From IMG/VR virus record IMGVR_UViG_3300031566_014042, positions 1 through 21,667 of that record: a stretch of 21,667 nt of DNA; one strand, given 5' to 3'. A model generated the notes under the pieces. The model was not told where the DNA came from, made no database searches, and worked only from the letters and a program-made list of their open reading frames with translations. Shown here piece by piece: positions 12,873-18,985 of the stretch (the stretch's first letter is position 1; each line of letters starts with the position of its first letter). The translations under genes and the position numbers were made by a program. This DNA comes from a virus.

Positions 12873-13245
12873 GGCCAGAGTGTTAGGAATGTTAAGGCCT
12901 GAGGGTGATCTGGTGCTGAAGTTTGTCGTTTGCGGGGTTGAGAGCGGGGAGCGAGTGATCCGGCTGGAGGATCCGGCGGGATTGTTCGGCGTCGAGGATG
13001 TCGAGTTCGGGCCAGGTGAGTATTTTATAGCTGCCAAGAGGGTGCTTGAGCTTCAGATGGGGCGGAGGGCGCCGGCATGGCTGGCGACGTCGTTCGCCGT
13101 GCACGTGCTCCTCCCCGCGGACGATGGATTCTGCATGACGGGGGAGGAACTGGATCGGTGGATCGAGGGCAGGGTCGCGGCGGCGTGTCCCCCACCCCTC
13201 CGAGACAATTCCCGGCGATTAGCGTGGCGGCGGACGAGGAAATAA
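12856..13245 (+). CDS. Hypothetical protein beside the dyad
   Basis: 129 residues from ATG 12856. This start lies within the inverted repeat, so ATG 12889 (MLRPEGDLVLKFVV) may be the true one. The body is a beta-rich domain (EGDLVLKFVVCGVESGERVIRLEDP, FGPGEYFIAAKRVLELQMG), then a helical C-terminus with EELDRWIEGRV and a basic end RRLAWRRTRK. If translated from 12856, binding of a protein to the repeat would also control its expression. No known family recognised. Confidence 0.6.
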   Translation: MHNIHTARVLGMLRPEGDLVLKFVVCGVESGERVIRLEDPAGLFGVEDVEFGPGEYFIAAKRVLELQMGRRAPAWLATSFAVHVLLPADDGFCMTGEELDRWIEGRVAAACPPPLRDNSRRLAWRRTRK

Positions 13246-13268
13246 CAGGATATATAACACGGTGTGTA

Positions 13269-13297
13269 TTGCGTGATTGCGGGGATTGTGGTATGAT
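13269..13297 (+). promoter_or_regulatory. Possible promoter for the tyrosine recombinase
   Basis: TTGCGT, 17 nt, TATGAT (13292-13297). The -10 box is good and the -35 box weak. It lies about 86 nt upstream of the recombinase ATG in a non-coding stretch. Confidence 0.45.
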
Positions 13298-13343
13298 AGG
13301 GATGGCGCTTGATACTAAGGTGTCGGGCGCGATCGGGCGAAAA

Positions 13344-13364
13344 CTCGCAATGTAATATTGCGAG
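13344..13364. repeat. Inverted repeat upstream of the tyrosine recombinase
   Basis: CTCGCAAT, GTAAT spacer, ATTGCGAG: perfect 8-bp arms, 18 nt before the ATG and just before its ribosome site. It could be an operator, a translation-control hairpin or a recombinase core site; the 5-bp spacer is slightly short for the last. Confidence 0.5.
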
Positions 13365-13382
13365 CGCAGGAGGAGCAAGGCA

Positions 13383-14240
13383 ATGGAGGATGTTTTGAGT
13401 GGATTTCGCGCGGAATTGGAGAGGCAGGATCTGAGTCCGGCGACGGTCCGGGGTTATATCAACGATGTGGAGTTGTTCGCTCGGTGGTACACGGATGCCT
13501 ACGGCGAGCAGTTCGATCCGGCGCGGATCGTTCAGCGGGAGGTCTCGGAATATCGGGCGTGGATGCAGCAGAAGCCCGCTGCGGCTGAGACGATCAACAG
13601 GCGGCTAACCTCGATCAGAAAATTCTTCGATTGGCTGGGCGGAAACAATCCGGCTGCCGCCGTGAAGGGGGTTGCGATTGTTGATCCGGGCGTGCAGGCG
13701 CTGTCCACGCCGGAACTGCGGCGGCTGATGCGGGAGGTCCACGTCCACGGCGTAGTCCGGGATATCGCGATCCTGGAGGTCCTGTGCGGGACGGCGATCC
13801 GGGTCGGCGAGCTGGTGCAGCTCCGGGTCGGGGATGTGGAGATTTCGGAGCGGAGGGGCGCGGTCAAGGTTCGGAGCGGCAAGGGCCGGACGAGCCGGGA
13901 AATCCCGCTGAACGTGGACGTGCGGAAGGCATTGGCGGCATGGATAGCAGCCAGCGGCCAGTCGGAGTGGCTGTTTACGGGGCAGCGAGGGCGGCTGACG
14001 GCCGTCGGAGTGTGGCGGGTCGTGCGGAAGTACGGCAAGTTCGCCGGGATCCCGAATCTGCGAGTGCATCAGCTCCGACACACGGTATTGACGCGGCTTG
14101 TGCGGGAGTGCGGCGCCGACCTGGCGACGGTGGCGAGGATTTCGGGGCATCGGGATATCCGGACACTGACGCGGTACATCGAGCCGACGCAGGACGACCT
14201 GGCGCAGGCGGTGGAGAAGCTGGCGCTGGGAGGGGAGTGA
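13383..14240 (+). CDS. XerC/XerD-like tyrosine recombinase
   Basis: 285 residues from ATG 13383 with AGGAGGAGC upstream. The N-terminal core-binding domain (about 1-90) is followed by the catalytic domain with the full set: Arg140 (GTAIRVGEL), Lys167 (GKGR), His229 and Arg232 (HQLRH), His256 (SGHRD) and nucleophile Tyr265 (LTRYIE). Size and motifs match XerC/D more than long phage integrases, as there is no arm-binding domain. Possible roles are resolving genome multimers after replication, or use of the host dif site. With a large serine recombinase also present, this is a second recombination system. An 8-bp inverted repeat and a possible promoter lie upstream. Confidence 0.92.
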   Translation: MEDVLSGFRAELERQDLSPATVRGYINDVELFARWYTDAYGEQFDPARIVQREVSEYRAWMQQKPAAAETINRRLTSIRKFFDWLGGNNPAAAVKGVAIVDPGVQALSTPELRRLMREVHVHGVVRDIAILEVLCGTAIRVGELVQLRVGDVEISERRGAVKVRSGKGRTSREIPLNVDVRKALAAWIAASGQSEWLFTGQRGRLTAVGVWRVVRKYGKFAGIPNLRVHQLRHTVLTRLVRECGADLATVARISGHRDIRTLTRYIEPTQDDLAQAVEKLALGGE

Positions 14241-14248
14241 CCGGAGGC

Positions 14249-14283
14249 AACCGCCGATGAACGCGGATGGACACAGATCGGAT
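14249..14283. repeat. Short dispersed-type repeat
   Basis: CCGCCGATGAACGCGGATGG followed by ACACAGATCGGAT, made of repeated GATG/GGAT words. The pattern resembles intergenic repeats I recall from other high-GC genomes. Only one copy is in the window. It fills the gap between the tyrosine recombinase and the next gene. Confidence 0.4.
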
Positions 14284-14296
14284 AATTGGTAATGGG

Positions 14297-14560
14297 GTGA
14301 GGGAATTGAGCCGACTTGAGTGGCCGTATGTGGTGTCTGAGGCGGGGATAGTCCATCGGGTTCTGGTGGCCCGGCCGTGGGGCGCATACGGTCAGATGGT
14401 GGCGGTTGAGACGGTGTGCAACGGGTGGCTCTTGCACGTGCCGAAGGGTAGTTTGCGGCGGCATAAACCGCGGGGAGCGCGGCTGTGCAGGAAGTGCTTT
14501 GGGCCAGTCGGAGGAACCGCCAAGGCGCGAAGAGGATCGGGGAAGGAAGCAGCGGGATGA
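14297..14560 (+). CDS. Small putative zinc-binding protein
   Basis: 87 residues if begun at GTG 14297; TTG 14306, after GGGGTGAGGG, and ATG 14267, inside the repeat, are alternatives. The pattern HRVLVARPWGAYGQ...TVCNGWLLHVPKG...RLCRKC with a terminal CxxC and an upstream His and Cys is a plausible four-ligand zinc site, as in many small phage proteins that bind DNA or polymerase. The tail is basic and disordered (TAKARRGSGKEAAG). Its stop overlaps the next ATG (ATGA). Confidence 0.65.
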   Translation: MRELSRLEWPYVVSEAGIVHRVLVARPWGAYGQMVAVETVCNGWLLHVPKGSLRRHKPRGARLCRKCFGPVGGTAKARRGSGKEAAG

Positions 14561-14778
14561 GTGCAACCGGGACAGGCAAACCGGGGTCATGTTGCAGGTG
14601 TGGCGAAGATGGGAACAGGCGGCTTATAGGACTTACTTTCGTCTTCCTCTGTGACGCCTGCTGTGCAAAGGCCAAACACGCCTACTGGCTTTTGCGCAGT
14701 GCCGAGAATGTCTCGCGACGGCCATCGGGCTATGCTCTTAGGCGTTGGGAACAGAAGCATCGGACCAGCCAGGAGTGA
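14557..14778 (+). CDS. Small zinc-finger protein
   Basis: 73 residues from ATG 14557, overlapping the preceding stop (ATGA), with GGAAGGA upstream. A four-cysteine treble clef-like site is visible: CCRCG at about 12-16 and CDACC at about 34-38, separated by 18 residues containing a hydrophobic strand (LIGLTFVFL). A basic helix follows. It pairs with the preceding zinc protein as a two-gene cassette, and a transcription or DNA-binding role is likely but unproven. Confidence 0.7.
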   Translation: MSATGTGKPGSCCRCGEDGNRRLIGLTFVFLCDACCAKAKHAYWLLRSAENVSRRPSGYALRRWEQKHRTSQE

Positions 14779-14791
14779 GGGAGGCGCGGGG

Positions 14792-15070
14792 ATGGCGGAG
14801 ACGATGGGCGATCGGATCAGGAAGGCGCGGATCAAGTTGAAGATGAAGCAGGAGGATGCGGCGGGAGAGGCCGATCTCTCCAGGGTGACCTGGTCGCACC
14901 TGGAGAACGACGAGGTCGACGACCCTCGACTCAGTACTCTGCAAAGAGTGGCGCACGTGCTAAAGATGTCGCTGGAGGCACTGATCGGCGAAAAAAATCT
15001 GCTCCCGGGGCGAAAATGTAAAGGCGCCTTTATTGACAAGGTGGTGGAAAAGCGTAAACTGGTATCGTGA
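14792..15070 (+). CDS. XRE-family transcriptional regulator
   Basis: 92 residues from ATG 14792 with GGGAGG 7-10 nt upstream; the longer in-frame ORF upstream is a shadow of the preceding gene. Residues 6-65 are a clear XRE HTH: GDRIRKARIKLKMKQEDAAGEA, then DLSRVTWSHLENDEVDDPRLSTLQRVAHVLKMSLEALIG. A basic C-terminal tail (RKCKGAFIDKVVEKRKLVS) follows. Last gene before the late block and directly upstream of the first structured RNA, so it may control the replication-to-packaging transition. That role is inferred from position. Confidence 0.88.
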   Translation: MAETMGDRIRKARIKLKMKQEDAAGEADLSRVTWSHLENDEVDDPRLSTLQRVAHVLKMSLEALIGEKNLLPGRKCKGAFIDKVVEKRKLVS

Positions 15071-15071
15071 C

Positions 15072-15091
15072 GAAGCACTGTATTGTGCTTC
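15072..15091 (+). terminator. Hairpin after the XRE gene
   Basis: GAAGCAC, TGTATT loop, GTGCTTC, one base after the XRE stop. It lacks a strong T tract (CACTTTC follows), so it may be a weak terminator or a transcript-end stabiliser. Confidence 0.35.
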
Positions 15092-15114
15092 ACTTTCACC
15101 TCCTATCCGTCAGA

Positions 15115-15142
15115 GGGGACGGTCGGTGTGGTGGCCGTCCCC
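15115..15142. repeat. 8-bp GC inverted repeat
   Basis: GGGGACGG (15115-15122) and CCGTCCCC (15135-15142) around a 12-nt loop. No T tract follows. Probably a dispersed palindrome. Confidence 0.45.
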
Positions 15143-15153
15143 GGAATTACAGA

Positions 15154-15188
15154 CAGTCGGTAGTGGATAGTCGGTAGTCGGTAGTGGG
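15154..15188. repeat. 7-bp tandem repeat, TAGTCGG family
   Basis: Consecutive TAGTCGG/TAGTGGA/TAGTCGG/TAGTCGG/TAGTGGG units in non-coding DNA before the first structured RNA. Confidence 0.8.
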
Positions 15189-15220
15189 AGGAGAAGAGTA
15201 AGGGTAAGACAACTGAATAA

Positions 15221-15318
15221 TTTGCCCGAATAGGCATCCGGCCAGGTGCCGAAAGCGGAGATTTCACAAAGCCCTGATCCTTGCGCAAGGGGGATCGGGG
15301 CTTTTCTCCGTTTCGGGC
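15221..15318 (+). ncRNA. Structured leader RNA, copy 1
   Basis: P1: GCCCGAA (15224-15230) with TTCGGGC (15312-15318). P2: GGCATC/GGTGCC (15233-15250). A GAAAG joiner follows. P3: CGGAG (15256-15260) with CTCCG (15306-15310). P4: AAAGCCCTGATCC (15268-15280) with 15292-15304, topped by TTGCGCAA and followed by TTTTCTCC. A paralogous copy at 21383-21484 preserves all four stems with different P2 bases. It ends 26 nt before the exonuclease start. P4 looks like an intrinsic terminator within a larger fold, as in attenuating riboswitches. No known class recognised. Confidence 0.6.
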
Positions 15319-15344
15319 TAGTTTTAAGGGTGAGGGATGCCGGC

Positions 15345-15908
15345 GTGATAGATCATATTGTCCTCGACGTGGAAATCCAGAAGACGCTTGAGGAGCTGCC
15401 GAACGGGTGGGATGACACCCATCTGATGGGCGTCTCCTGCGGCGTTGTCTACGAGTACTCCACCGATCGGTTCCGAATCTACGGGCCGGACGACGTGCCG
15501 GCGCTCCAGGAGCGGCTACTCCGGGCGGACCAAATTACCGGGTTCAACATCTGGAGGTTCGACTTCCCGGTGATCTGGGGGCTGCCGTGCCGGCAGAGGG
15601 TGGAGAGCCTTCGCACGCTTACGAACGACCTACTCCAGCGGATATGGCAGACTCTGGGCCTGGACGAGGAGCAATTCTCGGATTTGCACAAGGGCTGGGG
15701 TCTGGATGCAGTCGCTCGTGGGACTCTGGGGGTCGGCAAGAGCGGCCATGGCGCCTCTGCGCCCGAATGGTATCAGGCGGGGAACTGGGCTCGCCTGGTT
15801 GACTACTGCATGGACGACGTCCGCTTGGAGCGCGACCTGGCGGCATTCGTGGACCGGTATGGCTATGTGGTGAACGGAAATACCGGGAAGGTATTGAGGC
15901 TGGGCTGA
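15345..15908 (+). CDS. DEDD-type 3'-5' exonuclease (RNase H-like, YprB-like)
   Basis: 187 residues from GTG 15345 with GAGGGA 6 nt upstream; GTG 15330 is a possible alternative, and a longer reading would run through the leader RNA. Motif I is VLDVE (acidic pair near 6-8), motif II lies in ITGFNIWRFDFPVIWG, and motif III is YCMDDVRLERDL, a typical Exo III-like Y-x-x-x-D arrangement. Metal-dependent nuclease with an RNase H-like fold. As the first gene of the packaging transcript and abutting TerS (1-nt overlap), it may process DNA ends or recombination intermediates, but this is inferred. Confidence 0.78.
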   Translation: MIDHIVLDVEIQKTLEELPNGWDDTHLMGVSCGVVYEYSTDRFRIYGPDDVPALQERLLRADQITGFNIWRFDFPVIWGLPCRQRVESLRTLTNDLLQRIWQTLGLDEEQFSDLHKGWGLDAVARGTLGVGKSGHGASAPEWYQAGNWARLVDYCMDDVRLERDLAAFVDRYGYVVNGNTGKVLRLG

Positions 15909-16768
15909 TGAGCGGCGAGGATGAGGCAAGAGAACTGAATAGCGGGGAGCAGGCGACTGCGGATTCGCCCTCACCCTGCCCTCTCCCGCAAGCGGGCGAG
16001 GGAGAAACGGCCAGCGACCAGTCCGCGACGGTGGACCCCGCTTCGTCTGAGGCTTCCGACTCCGCTAAAAGCTACGTCGGACAAGCCGTAGGGCAAGCGG
16101 GGTGGACGGAGGAGCAGATCAAGCTGTTCCCGGACCTCGAGCTCTTGTCCATGACGGACGAGCAGCTCGGGCTGGACCTCGACTTGCCGGAGACAGAACC
16201 GCTGAATCCCCGCGAGAAGATATTCGTGCTGGAGTACTGCGCGAACGGGATGAACGGCACGGCGGCGGCGAGGACGGCGGGGTACGCCCACTCGCACGTT
16301 GCGGCGTCGAGGCTGCTGAAGCGCCCGAGGATCCAGGCGGCGGTTGCGAAAGAGCTGGCGGCGCTGTTGGAGGACGGCCGATTGTCGAGGGAAGCGCTCC
16401 TGCTGAAGCTGCGGAGCATAATCCACGCGAATGTGGTTGACCTGATCGAGCAGGGCGGGCCGGACGGCATCGAGTTGAAGGACCTGACTGAATTATCTCC
16501 CGAAGTGTCGGCGGCGATCAAGGAGTTGACTGTCAACTCGACGGAACGGTCCGGCGTAAAGGGCACAGTGCGGGAAAGCTCCGTAAACATCAAGCTGCAC
16601 GATCCGCAGCGGGCGATAGAGCTCGCTGCGAAGATACTGAATTTCCTGGGCGATAAGGTGGATGTGACGACCGGTGGGAAGCCCCTTCCCGCGGGTTCGA
16701 CCGCTATAATTTACTTGCCGGCGGTAAGCAGGCCGGAGCAGGATGCGGAGGGTGAGAACGACGGCTAG
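15908..16768 (+). CDS. terS: Terminase small subunit
   Basis: 286 residues from ATG 15908, which overlaps the previous TGA by one base. The canonical small-terminase HTH is at about 99-140: LNPREKIFVLEYCANGMNGT, then AAARTAGYAHSHVAASRLLKRP, followed by helices for oligomerisation and a VDLIEQ...LTELSPEVSAAIKEL region. TerS recognises the phage DNA and delivers it to TerL. The first 95 residues are an unusual disordered extension, part of which (PSPCPLPQAGEG, about 21-32) is coded by a dispersed palindromic repeat. It overlaps TerL by 26 nt. Confidence 0.88.
   Translation: MSGEDEARELNSGEQATADSPSPCPLPQAGEGETASDQSATVDPASSEASDSAKSYVGQAVGQAGWTEEQIKLFPDLELLSMTDEQLGLDLDLPETEPLNPREKIFVLEYCANGMNGTAAARTAGYAHSHVAASRLLKRPRIQAAVAKELAALLEDGRLSREALLLKLRSIIHANVVDLIEQGGPDGIELKDLTELSPEVSAAIKELTVNSTERSGVKGTVRESSVNIKLHDPQRAIELAAKILNFLGDKVDVTTGGKPLPAGSTAIIYLPAVSRPEQDAEGENDG
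15979..16002. repeat. Palindromic CCCTCTCCCGC repeat within terS
   Basis: CCCTCTCCCGC, AA, GCGGGCGAGGG: 11-bp arms with one mismatch, inside a CCCTCACCCTG context. It resembles a repeat type widespread in bacterial genomes and adds a PLPQAGEG stretch to TerS without breaking the frame. Confidence 0.75.
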
Positions 16769-18440
16769 GTATCAGCCGTGTCCGAAGTGTGGGATTCCGT
16801 GCGGAATAGAGCCGGGCGAGAATACCTGCCCCGCATGTGGCTATAAATGGATGGCGATCATGCCGCAGGAAGGGCCTCAGACGGTCTTTCTGGGTCTTGC
16901 CTCGGTTGACATTATTGTTTACGGCGGAGCGGCAGGCAGTGGGAAGACGTGGGCGCTGCTCCTGGATCCCGTCCGAGACTTTGAGGACCCGGATTTCAGA
17001 GGAACGTTGTTCCGGCGCAAAAGCGTGGAGCTCACCCTCGCCGGCGGCCTCTGGGACGAGAGCCACAAGATATACCCTCACTTAACGGGAAAAGCGACAG
17101 CCTCACCCACGCATAGATGGGTATTTCCGGGTGGGGCGAGCTTAGCGATGACTCACCTGAACATGGAAGACGACAAATATTCTCACCAGGGCGCTCAGAA
17201 CGCCTGGCAGGGGTGGGATGAGTTGACCCATTTTTCGGAGGCGCAGTTTTGGTATCTCCAGAGCCGAGGGCGGAGCGTTTCGGGGGTTCACGTGCGAACC
17301 AGAGCGACCACGAACCCGGACGGCGGATCGTGGGTGAAGAAGATGCTCGCTCCCTGGGTAGACGACACCTATCCGGACAAGGCGAATCGGAATGGAGAGG
17401 TTCGCTGGCTGGTGCGGATCGAGGAGTCCGAGGGGCAGGACGCCCAATATCACTATTTCCGCCGGCGTGAAGACGCGGTGGCATTCGCTAAAGAGGCGCA
17501 TCATCTCTCCGATGAGGATGCGGAGTATGCGATCAAGTCAGTCGCTTTCGTCGAAGCGGAGCTCGCCGATAACGTCATTCTCAAACGAACGAACCCGGGC
17601 TACCTGGCGAATCTTCTGACTCTTCCGAAGGTGGAGCGGCAGAGGCTGCTTTACCGGGACTGGAACGTACTGACGGATACATTCTTCGACGAGTGGAAGC
17701 CGAACCTGGAGGATGGGCGACCGTGGCATGTGATCCCAGCCGATGCTGTTCCGCGGGGCTGCAATTACTACATCGGGAGCGACTGGGGGTTCAAAGATCC
17801 CTGTGCTCACTATCTGATCGCGGTGCTTTCGGGTGGACGCAAAATCGTATGCCGAGAGGTCTACGCAAGCAGGGTGAAGACCAGGGAGCAGGGCGATGCG
17901 ATAATCCGGATGATGCAGCAGACGGGCTGGACGGACGGCCCGGGCAAGGCCATTGGCTTGAAGTTGGATCAGGCGACGGTATGCGCCGGATTCGACGTTT
18001 TCGCGAGGCGGCTTCGGAGTGACGGGAGCTACGACGAGCCGATCGTCCAGACCTGGTGGGACATGGGATTAAACGTGGTATCGGCGGGGCGTGATCCGCT
18101 GAACCGGGCGGACAACATGCGCAGTCATCTGGCCGACTGGGGCCCGGATGAGGGCTGGGAGGACGGACGTCCCGGCCTGCAGGTGATGGACTGCTGCCCG
18201 AACCTGATTCGAACGATCGGGCTTCTGAAATCGGATCCCAACAATTCCGAAGTGGTGAACACAACGCTTGAAGACCACGCGTTCGATGCGGTCGGGCACG
18301 TACTGACTTCCGCGCCGGCGACACCGCAGCCACCTCGAAAAGAACGGTCGAGACCGGACCGCGCACTCGAGGAAGAGATCGAGGAGCTGGAGAGGCAGGA
18401 GAGGGAAGAGGTTCGAGGGCCAGAGGTTTATGTGATGTAA
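16743..18440 (+). CDS. terL: Terminase large subunit (packaging ATPase/nuclease)
   Basis: 565 residues from ATG 16743, overlapping TerS. An extra N-terminal zinc ribbon (Cys13, Cys16, Cys29, Cys32: CPKCG...CPACG) precedes the motor domain. The motor shows Walker A GGAAGSGKT (61-69), Walker B ending in Asp159-Glu160 (GWDELTHF) and the coupling motif TTNP (189-192). The RuvC-like nuclease domain has Asp347 (IGSDWG), Asp409 (LDQATV) and Asp511/Asp515 (EDHAFDAVGH). The protein packages DNA into the procapsid and cuts it. The C-terminus is charged and coiled (ALEEEIEELERQEREE). The zinc ribbon is not standard for the family and might help bind DNA or TerS. Confidence 0.95.
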   Translation: MRRVRTTARYQPCPKCGIPCGIEPGENTCPACGYKWMAIMPQEGPQTVFLGLASVDIIVYGGAAGSGKTWALLLDPVRDFEDPDFRGTLFRRKSVELTLAGGLWDESHKIYPHLTGKATASPTHRWVFPGGASLAMTHLNMEDDKYSHQGAQNAWQGWDELTHFSEAQFWYLQSRGRSVSGVHVRTRATTNPDGGSWVKKMLAPWVDDTYPDKANRNGEVRWLVRIEESEGQDAQYHYFRRREDAVAFAKEAHHLSDEDAEYAIKSVAFVEAELADNVILKRTNPGYLANLLTLPKVERQRLLYRDWNVLTDTFFDEWKPNLEDGRPWHVIPADAVPRGCNYYIGSDWGFKDPCAHYLIAVLSGGRKIVCREVYASRVKTREQGDAIIRMMQQTGWTDGPGKAIGLKLDQATVCAGFDVFARRLRSDGSYDEPIVQTWWDMGLNVVSAGRDPLNRADNMRSHLADWGPDEGWEDGRPGLQVMDCCPNLIRTIGLLKSDPNNSEVVNTTLEDHAFDAVGHVLTSAPATPQPPRKERSRPDRALEEEIEELERQEREEVRGPEVYVM

Positions 18441-18447
18441 GGATGTC

Positions 18448-18470
18448 GAGAGTTGAGTGTGGAGTGTTGA
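18448..18470. repeat. GTTGAGT-family repeat after terL
   Basis: GAGAGTTGAGTGTGGAGTG then TTGA: degenerate 7-bp units in the gap between TerL and the next small ORF. Confidence 0.75.
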
Positions 18471-18485
18471 GCGGGCGGATGAGGC

Positions 18486-18623
18486 ATGGTTGACGATCAA
18501 ATGATTGACCGACGGCGAAGATGGCGGACCCGGATCCTCGGGCGGGAGGGTTCGGACCGGGGATATTGGTGGCCCGTTCGGTTGATCGCATGGAAAGTCG
18601 TCAAGACGGTGTGTTGTCTATGA
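18486..18623 (+). CDS. Small basic hypothetical protein
   Basis: 45 residues from ATG 18486, ending with a TGA that overlaps the next ATG as ATGA (18620-18623). Very Arg-rich N-terminal part (DRRRRWRTRILGREG), then a hydrophobic tail YWWPVRLIAWKVVKTVCCL that may associate with the membrane. The start-stop overlap and absence of any other ORF in the gap support it. A start at ATG 18501 is possible. Function unknown. Confidence 0.45.
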   Translation: MVDDQMIDRRRRWRTRILGREGSDRGYWWPVRLIAWKVVKTVCCL

Positions 18624-18937
18624 AGGAAGGAATCATCATTATCGCAGTCTTGGTGGCGCTTCTCGTGTGGGAGAAGGTTCAGCGCATCGTCGAGGGGCGG
18701 CGCTGGGCCGGGGAGAGGCGTGATCTGCTGAACCGGGTGATGGCGAGGAATTTTGACGAGTACGTGGTCAGCACGGAACAGCCAGTAGTCAGGATTCAGC
18801 AGCCAGTAGGGAGCGGTCAGGGGGAAGATCAGGAGCCGGAAGAAGACATAGACCTGGCCCGGGGCGAGCATGAGGTCATAGCACAGCTTACCTCGAAGGC
18901 CGAGGCAGGATATCAGGAGTTTGTGGGACGTCGGTAG
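18620..18937 (+). CDS. Small membrane-anchored protein between TerL and portal
   Basis: 105 residues from ATG 18620; starts at 18521 and 18590 have no better ribosome site, and coupling to the 45-aa ORF through ATGA favours this one. Residues 4-17 (GIIIIAVLVALLVW) form a membrane helix, followed by a charged region (EGRRWAGERRDLLNRVMARNFDEY) that is conserved-looking in small phage proteins at this location. A linker QPVVRIQQPVGSGQ comes from a repeat. The C-terminus is acidic. Function unknown; a holin or spanin is not supported. Confidence 0.65.
   Translation: MKEGIIIIAVLVALLVWEKVQRIVEGRRWAGERRDLLNRVMARNFDEYVVSTEQPVVRIQQPVGSGQGEDQEPEEDIDLARGEHEVIAQLTSKAEAGYQEFVGRR
18779..18811. repeat. CAGCAGCCAGTAG-type repeat in the membrane protein gene
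   Basis: CAGCCAGTAGTCAGGATTCA followed by GCAGCCAGTAG, related to the CAGCAGN and TAGTCGG units elsewhere, and read in frame as QPVVRIQQPVG. Confidence 0.6.
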
Positions 18938-18968
18938 AGTTGAGTGTTGAGTGTTGAGAGTTGAGAGC
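18938..18968. repeat. GTTGAGT-family tandem repeat before the portal gene
   Basis: AGTTGAGTGTTGAGTGTTGA then GAGTTGAGAGC: at least three 7-bp units starting one base after the upstream stop and ending 18 nt before the portal ATG. Confidence 0.85.
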
Positions 18969-18985
18969 AGGAACAAGAGGCCGCG

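Noticed and set aside
13222-13355. 44-codon ORF from GTG 13222 with CGDCG motif
   Set aside because: No ribosome site, overlaps the promoter and ends in the inverted repeat; compositional signal is weak.
13605-14675. 356-codon minus-strand frame across the tyrosine recombinase and the next gene
   Set aside because: Spans two plus-strand genes with good motifs and has no ribosome site or domain.
15115-15142. Intrinsic terminator after the XRE gene
   Set aside because: Strong stem but no T tract; retained only as an inverted repeat.
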